Of a DNA stretch of 10,309 nucleotides, positions 6,519 to 10,309 are shown piece by piece. The position numbers and the translations under genes were made by a program. Source of the stretch: CAZEAN01 sp964510225 (GTDB taxonomy: Bacteria; Planctomycetota; Planctomycetia; Isosphaerales; Isosphaeraceae); contig CAZEAN010000171.1 of assembly GCA_964510225.1 (NCBI GenBank), positions 1-10,309 of the forward strand. Reading direction: 5' to 3'. Position 1 is the first letter of the stretch; every line of letters starts with the position of its first letter. The notes below the pieces were generated by a model. That model was not told the origin of the DNA. It saw nothing but the letters and a program-made list of their open reading frames with translations, and did no database searches.

Positions 6519-7936
6519 TACTGAGGTTGGAGGGGAAACTCAGGTCCCCCGGGAAGGAGTTGGAACTGGGTCGGAGGATTCTGATCGAGGAAGTCGGCTA
6601 GGTCTGAAACTCGATCAAGGCAGGTGATCCGGGCATTCTCAACTTGTGATCCCGCCGATTGAGCCAAGTTGACCGCAGCAACGGTAAGGGCACGGATCCG
6701 TTGCTGGACAGACCGAACGTAAGTCGTGTGCTTACCAAGACTTGGAAAGTTGGCCACTCCAGATCCCCGATATTCACTGTCGCCATCCATCGCGGGGAAG
6801 AGTTGGGTCACTAAGAGCCCGACGAAGTACTTCCCACGCTCCGGATCATAATCCTCGCGGGTCGGATTAAAAAGTTCGGTGGTGCGTCGGCCCACGAGTT
6901 CTGCAAGTCGACCAATATGATAGACCGGCAAAGTATAGTTGATATCTGTGTAATCGGCGGGTATCTGAAATCGGGACAAGGCGAGCGCTGCTCTGGCTCG
7001 GACGTCGGGGCGATACTGGGGATTAATCATGATCTTAAAGACTTCCGTTCCATAGACTCCCGAGGCTCGATCCTGAACCTCATAGATCTGTCGCATGCTG
7101 CCGACCGCGTCGAGAGCTTCAGCTTGAGCGAGCCAGAAAATGTCGGGATTGTCTTGAATCAGAGCAAGCAGGGCACTGGCAGCTCGCTCTCGCGCGGGGA
7201 GCGGAATGCTGGAGGCCCGTGCCTTTCCGATTCGTTCTATTCCTTCAGCCGCCAACATCTTCACCACAACCGGTTGCTCGGGCGATTCGATGATTTCCGT
7301 GAACTGGTCGATTGCCTTCGGATCTTCCATCAAGACCATTGCTTGCATCAACTGGACTCGTGCGTAGAGGTGGTTCGAAAGAACCTCGGGGGCAACCTGA
7401 AGGAGCTTATCGTTATAAATCTGAAAGAATCTCGGGTCAGCCTGATCCGGGTCTGTCCGATATGGCGTGATCAGACTCACCCCAGCGTCCTCAATACGCT
7501 CAATCCGGTTCTGATTTACTTGCCCTTGAGTACGAACAGCTTCAATATTGTCCGGATCAGTCAATTCACGGATGGAATACTCAACGAAGCGGTCGATCAA
7601 AGCACCATTGATTTGACCTCTCCCGACTGCCATGTTGAGGATTCGCGAGTTATTGACACCAAAAGAGTTCACGCCCGGATTAACGTTCGAGAACAGTTGT
7701 CTGAACTGATTCTTAATCACATCTTCCGCGACTGGATCGACATAAACTGACGACCTAAGAATTGCGGCCGCTTCGACTTCGGCGCTTTCGAGCGGTTCAT
7801 CCGAGAGATCCTGGGCGCGGACTTGAGAGAGGGTCGAAGCAGGAACGAACCCGAGACCGAGTCCGATCATCAGCAGGAAGACCAAGATCGGTTGATGGAC
7901 CCAGCGGTCCGATCGTCGCGGATTCGGAACGTCCAT
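6518..7936 (-). CDS. Secreted or membrane-anchored helical protein of unknown function (HEAT-like)
   Basis: 472 residues from ATG 7936; an in-frame TTG lies 9 bases further up, with AAGG twelve bases before the ATG. Residues 14-33 are a hydrophobic segment after a basic lead, followed by a possible signal-peptidase site QVRA at about 41. The rest is mainly helical. Residues ~180-330 hold short paired helices, such as YARVQLMQAMVLM, VVVKMLAAEGIERIG, LAQAEALDAVGSM and VRARAALALSRF, that look like HEAT/ARM repeats, suggesting a protein-interaction surface. The C-terminus ends in a Pro/Gln tail. No catalytic motif is seen. I do not recognise the family beyond this. It heads the well-supported part of the cluster and its TAA overlaps the next ATG, so it is translated together with the GXGXG protein. 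An antisense frame of 277 codons runs opposite it but shows no protein features. Confidence 0.8.
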   Translation of the reverse strand: MDVPNPRRSDRWVHQPILVFLLMIGLGLGFVPASTLSQVRAQDLSDEPLESAEVEAAAILRSSVYVDPVAEDVIKNQFRQLFSNVNPGVNSFGVNNSRILNMAVGRGQINGALIDRFVEYSIRELTDPDNIEAVRTQGQVNQNRIERIEDAGVSLITPYRTDPDQADPRFFQIYNDKLLQVAPEVLSNHLYARVQLMQAMVLMEDPKAIDQFTEIIESPEQPVVVKMLAAEGIERIGKARASSIPLPARERAASALLALIQDNPDIFWLAQAEALDAVGSMRQIYEVQDRASGVYGTEVFKIMINPQYRPDVRARAALALSRFQIPADYTDINYTLPVYHIGRLAELVGRRTTELFNPTREDYDPERGKYFVGLLVTQLFPAMDGDSEYRGSGVANFPSLGKHTTYVRSVQQRIRALTVAAVNLAQSAGSQVENARITCLDRVSDLADFLDQNPPTQFQLLPGGPEFPLQPQ

Positions 7937-7948
7937 AGTTGGCAAGCC

Positions 7949-8188
7949 TTACATGAAATAAGAAGGAAGAACGAGGGAGAGCGGCGCTTGGTTCCGGACC
8001 ACCGGAACGATCAGGAATCCGTCGCCGAATTGGGTCAGATCGGAACCGAGCAACGCTGAGGATTCAAGACGGTTCGGAGTGGTCGGAGATGAACCATCCG
8101 ACCTTCGGAATCCAACCCTAACTGGTTCGACGACTGGAACTTTCGGGAGGTTCCCAGTGAACTTAACCCGCCCCTTGATAGTTGTCAA
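7949..8188 (-). CDS. Doubtful small ORF ahead of the cluster
   Basis: Open frame of 79 codons that ends in TAA 12 bases before the next gene. There is no ATG or GTG in frame: the only possible early starts are TTG codons, the first at 8188, with no Shine-Dalgarno, and that TTG is part of a perfect TTGACA promoter hexamer. The product begins TTIKGRVKFTGNLP, which faintly resembles the first strands of planctomycete beta-sandwich domains, and ends in a hydrophobic run. It may be a real small protein, the remnant of a larger gene (the frame stays open to a TAG at 8252-8254), or simply untranslated leader. If it is not a gene, 7937-8375 is a 439-base region holding only the promoters listed here. 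Confidence 0.3.
   Translation of the reverse strand: MTTIKGRVKFTGNLPKVPVVEPVRVGFRRSDGSSPTTPNRLESSALLGSDLTQFGDGFLIVPVVRNQAPLSLVLPSYFM
8160..8188 (-). promoter_or_regulatory. Candidate promoter of the minus-strand cluster
   Basis: A perfect minus-strand TTGACA (8183-8188) is followed after 17 bases by TAAGTT (8160-8165), a weak -10. It is well placed to transcribe the cluster running to pcm and would leave a leader of about 215 bases before the ATG at 7936. The perfect -35 at correct spacing is suggestive; the poor -10 lowers confidence. Confidence 0.35.
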
Positions 8189-8269
8189 ACGAGCGCGAGT
8201 CGTCTGCGGCGGTCCGAAGAGGAGGAGCCAACACTTTTGAGACGTTGCACTCTAGATCGACCAGGACTC

Positions 8270-8298
8270 TGGCCACGCAGTCCCGTTCTGTCTATGAT
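8270..8298 (+). promoter_or_regulatory. Candidate promoter of the two-domain secreted protein
   Basis: TGGCCA (8270-8275, 4 of 6 matches) and TATGAT (8293-8298, 5 of 6 matches) are 17 bases apart, about 75 bases before the ATG at 8376. With the minus-strand site near 8188 it makes this a divergent promoter region. Confidence 0.35.
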
Positions 8299-8375
8299 CG
8301 CGGCGGATCGAATTGAGTTTCGGTCTTCCCCTCACAGAGCTACTTGGCACCCTTCTCCCAGAGAGAGCAACTTAG

Positions 8376-9143
8376 ATGACGCGAGCAACTCAATCCCTCC
8401 GAGGGATCATCACTGCAGGTTTGGTTCTGGTCGCAACGACCGCTCTTGGTGCTGGCAATGCCGTCAGCGCCAGCCCGGCCGACTCCATTGCCGACTTGGC
8501 GGGTACCTGGAAACTGAGCTATGTCGGCCCTGATGGCGTTCAGGCCGAGCCGACCCTGACAATTACGGTCAAGGATGGCAAGGCTGGCGGTGAAATGGCG
8601 ACCAAGCTGTACGGCACCTTCGAAATCGAGAATGTGACCTTGGAGGATGACGTCCTCCGCTTCGAGATCGACGACGAACTGGATGGGATGGATATGTTCG
8701 TCACCTATCGAGCCGAGATTGACGGCGACACTCTGGAAGGAACCTTCGAGTACGAAGTCGGCGACTCCACTGGTTCCGTCGATTTCGAAGGTAAAAAAGA
8801 AGAGAAGGGCCTGACTCCTGAAGACCTGATCGGGACCTGGCAGATCGAGATCGAGTCTCCTCAACAAACCTTCGAACCAGTCCTGACCCTCAGCAAGGAA
8901 GGGAAGGGCCTCAAGGGTGTTTACGACGGCCAGATGGGCGAGACCACGATCGACAGGATCAAGCTCAGTGGATCGAAGCTGCTCTTCGAATTCTCCGTTG
9001 AAGTCGATGGCCAAGATCTCGCAATCTTCTACGAGATGGTCGTTTCCGAAGATAAGAACTCCATGACCGGCGAGGTTACCTTCGAATTCGGTGGCGACTC
9101 CGGCTCCCTCGAAGCCAAAGCAAAACGCGAAAAGGATCTTTGA
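8376..9143 (+). CDS. Secreted protein with two tandem all-beta (lipocalin-like) domains
   Basis: 255 residues. Residues 1-32 form a signal peptide (basic start, IITAGLVLVATTALGAG core, cleavage near AVSAS). The mature part is two copies of one ~100-residue domain: copy 1 from DLAGTWKLSY (40) to VDFEGKKEE (143), copy 2 from DLIGTWQIEI (150) to SLEAKAKREK (253). Both run GTW, strand, LTL/LTI with a Gly/Lys turn, IDRI/IENV, LRFE/LLFEFSVE, DG..L.G and E.TFEFG/EGTFEYEVGDS.GS. The GTW start and succession of beta hairpins recall lipocalin-like or calycin barrels, but the family is not certain. The protein is very acidic. ATG 8376 is supported by GAGAGAG eight bases upstream and by the signal peptide. 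A 300-codon antisense frame lies opposite; the sense frame is clearly the gene. Ligand binding outside the cytoplasm is inference. Confidence 0.88.
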   Translation: MTRATQSLRGIITAGLVLVATTALGAGNAVSASPADSIADLAGTWKLSYVGPDGVQAEPTLTITVKDGKAGGEMATKLYGTFEIENVTLEDDVLRFEIDDELDGMDMFVTYRAEIDGDTLEGTFEYEVGDSTGSVDFEGKKEEKGLTPEDLIGTWQIEIESPQQTFEPVLTLSKEGKGLKGVYDGQMGETTIDRIKLSGSKLLFEFSVEVDGQDLAIFYEMVVSEDKNSMTGEVTFEFGGDSGSLEAKAKREKDL

Positions 9144-9208
9144 TCCGCAGGGCGAGGTTTGCGATGCCGTAAGCGACCGCAACCAGCCCTCACCTGAAGT
9201 AATGTCAG

Positions 9209-9245
9209 GGATTGCCGAGTTCATGAGTTGAGACCTCGGCAATCC
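9209..9245. terminator. Perfect 11-bp hairpin between convergent genes
   Basis: GGATTGCCGAG (9209-9219) and CTCGGCAATCC (9235-9245) form a perfect 11-bp stem with a 15-base loop, 66 bases past the stop of the plus-strand gene and about 105 bases past the stop of the minus-strand WD40 gene. It could stop transcription from both sides. No T-run follows on either strand. Confidence 0.55.
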
Positions 9246-9350
9246 ACAATCAGCACCCCAAACAACCTGATCGATCTCATAGGCCGATTGTTGTTGAGCA
9301 GAAGTTATGTAGCCTAGAATTCAACTCTACATCTGTGAAATCGGCTAAGG

Positions 9351-10309
9351 TTAAGGTTGAAAGTCAGGTGGATACGGCAAGTCCTCGAATGTCCTGCGAT
9401 ACTCCTCGCCGGGGAAGAGTTCCACCCATTCCTCAAGCGTCAGATTCCGCCCCACTGGACGCACTGCGTCTTTCAAGACATCGTCGATATCAACGTGGAA
9501 AAGACGAATGGTGTCGTCCCAGCTCCCGTTCGCGAGCCAGCGCCCCTTGGGTCCGAAGGCAACGGTAGAGACAGGTTCCTTGTGTCCCGTGAGTACGCGA
9601 GCCGACTTTGACGGTTCTGGGGCATTCAGGTCCCAAAGACGTGCTGTGCCGTCCTCGCTCACCGTCGCGAGCCAGCGCCCCTTGGGTCCGAAGGCAACGG
9701 TATTGACAGATCCCTCGTGTCCAGTTAACCCCAGACCACCTAATTGCTGCACTGAATCTCGCAAACTCTCTTCAACACGCGCTTCAGTCTGGGTGAAGCC
9801 GGGCAAGCTCTGATCGGTTACTCGACCATGGCGCTGGAATGCTTCCGCCGCCAGCAGGACACTCTGCTGGGGGAAACTCGATCGCACCGCTGCCGACTGG
9901 GCAGCCAAACTGGACGAGAGATTGAGGAAGGCCTTTTGCTCGTTTATGGTTGCAACCCCTCCTTGCCACCATGCGACCCCACCCAGAACGATTATCATCA
10001 GGGTGGTACTCAGTGCAGCGATGGTAATCCCTATGAGGTTCTTTTTCTTCCTGTCTTCCTCTTGTCTCTCCTCTTCTAGTTGACAAAAACTCGCTTCGAT
10101 GAACTCACGCTCCTCTTCGTCGACGTCTTGAAGGCGCTCCGACAACCAGCGCTCGGCCTCAGCCAGCAGTCCACCCCGAAGCAGTGTCGTTTGCTCTCGG
10201 TTCCGATTTCGCCATTCTTCCATGAACGGCTCAAGATGCTTGCGCCAAGTCAGAAAACCACGGGCCTGGTTCACCCAACCTTGCGACCGTTTCCACAGGC
10301 GAATCAACG
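9351..10309 (-). CDS. STAND-NTPase/WD40 protein with transmembrane helix, C-terminal part
   Basis: Partial: the frame is open to the right window edge (its first codons read IRLWKRSQGWVNQARG), so the true start is outside. The first ~75 visible residues (WKRSQGWVNQ, EWRNRNREQTTLLRGGLLAEAERW, EEEREFIEAS) match the helical C-end of the nSTAND1-type module seen in planctomycete, actinobacterial and cyanobacterial WD40 proteins. A charged coil leads to a membrane helix at ~91-114. Then come a helical linker (AAQSAAVRSSFPQQSVLLAAEAFQRH) and only two WD40 repeats, GHEGSVNTVAF...TARLWDL (196-227) and GHKEPVSTVAF...TIRLFHV (241-272), set 45 residues apart. The closing segment VGRNLTLEEWVELFPGEEYRRT is the standard end of this architecture, so the C-terminus is native. 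Relatives carry about seven or more repeats. Likely a signalling or defence-type NTPase; the effector domain is out of view. Confidence 0.85.
   Translation of the reverse strand, partial: LIRLWKRSQGWVNQARGFLTWRKHLEPFMEEWRNRNREQTTLLRGGLLAEAERWLSERLQDVDEEEREFIEASFCQLEEERQEEDRKKKNLIGITIAALSTTLMIIVLGGVAWWQGGVATINEQKAFLNLSSSLAAQSAAVRSSFPQQSVLLAAEAFQRHGRVTDQSLPGFTQTEARVEESLRDSVQQLGGLGLTGHEGSVNTVAFGPKGRWLATVSEDGTARLWDLNAPEPSKSARVLTGHKEPVSTVAFGPKGRWLANGSWDDTIRLFHVDIDDVLKDAVRPVGRNLTLEEWVELFPGEEYRRTFEDLPYPPDFQP
9530..9567 (-). repeat. 38-bp exact direct repeat, copy 1 (inside WD40 repeat 2)
   Basis: These 38 bases recur without change at 9665-9702, 135 bases (45 codons) away, and both encode TVAFGPKGRWLA. 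Similarity continues less strictly on both sides. It is the DNA form of the second WD40 repeat. Confidence 0.9.
9665..9702 (-). repeat. 38-bp exact direct repeat, copy 2 (inside WD40 repeat 1)
   Basis: Identical to 9530-9567. Exact identity over 38 bases, beyond what protein constraint requires, points to recent duplication or gene conversion between WD40 units. Confidence 0.9.

Noticed and set aside
6917..7750. 277-codon plus-strand frame opposite the HEAT-like gene
   Set aside because: No ribosome site, no recognisable domain, composition of an antisense shadow, while the minus frame has a signal segment and operon-type junctions.
8340..9242. 300-codon minus-strand frame opposite the two-domain secreted protein
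   Set aside because: It is longer than the sense gene, but the sense frame has a signal peptide, Shine-Dalgarno and an internal domain duplication; the antisense product has none of these and mirrors the codon pattern of the sense strand.
9283..9345. 7-bp inverted repeat GCCGATT / AATCGGC downstream of the WD40 gene
   Set aside because: The arms are separated by 49 bases with no supporting inner stem, so chance is as likely as function.

Overview
The window looks like a chromosomal segment of a planctomycete (Planctomycetota) of moderate GC content. I infer this from the combination of a Uma2-family gene with a coiled-coil tail, a small lipoprotein with a carboxypeptidase-regulatory-like beta domain, a STAND-type WD40 protein with a membrane helix, and several secreted proteins of no clear family. 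No rRNA, tRNA, CRISPR array, insertion sequence or integrase was seen. Almost everything is on the minus strand; one gene (8376-9143) is on the plus strand.

Layout from left to right. 115-909 (-) is a secreted Gln-rich protein with two LTxxQ modules (Spy/CpxP-like), with a hairpin just past its stop. 1097-1879 (-) is a metallo-beta-lactamase-fold hydrolase with a variant HxDxDH metal motif and its own promoter-like site. 1987-2781 (-) is a Uma2-family gene broken by two in-frame stop codons and no frameshift. From about 8190 down to 2949 runs a tightly packed minus-strand cluster that reads like one operon: a doubtful small leader ORF, a secreted helical (HEAT-like) protein, a GXGXG beta-helix protein joined to it by a TAATG stop/start overlap, a lipoprotein, recJ, and pcm, which overlaps recJ by 17 bp and has a strong Shine-Dalgarno inside recJ.

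8376-9143 (+) is a secreted all-beta protein made of two tandem copies of one domain. It converges on 9351-10309 (-), the C-terminal part of a STAND/WD40 protein cut off by the window edge. A perfect 11-bp hairpin lies between the two convergent genes.

The housekeeping functions that can be named with confidence are RecJ (single-strand 5'-3' exonuclease for recombination and repair) and Pcm (repair of isoaspartyl damage in proteins). I found no convincing undescribed multi-gene system. The points most worth a second look are the two-bladed WD40 region with near-identical DNA repeats, the doubly interrupted Uma2 gene, and the coupling of an orphan GXGXG protein and two envelope proteins to recJ-pcm.
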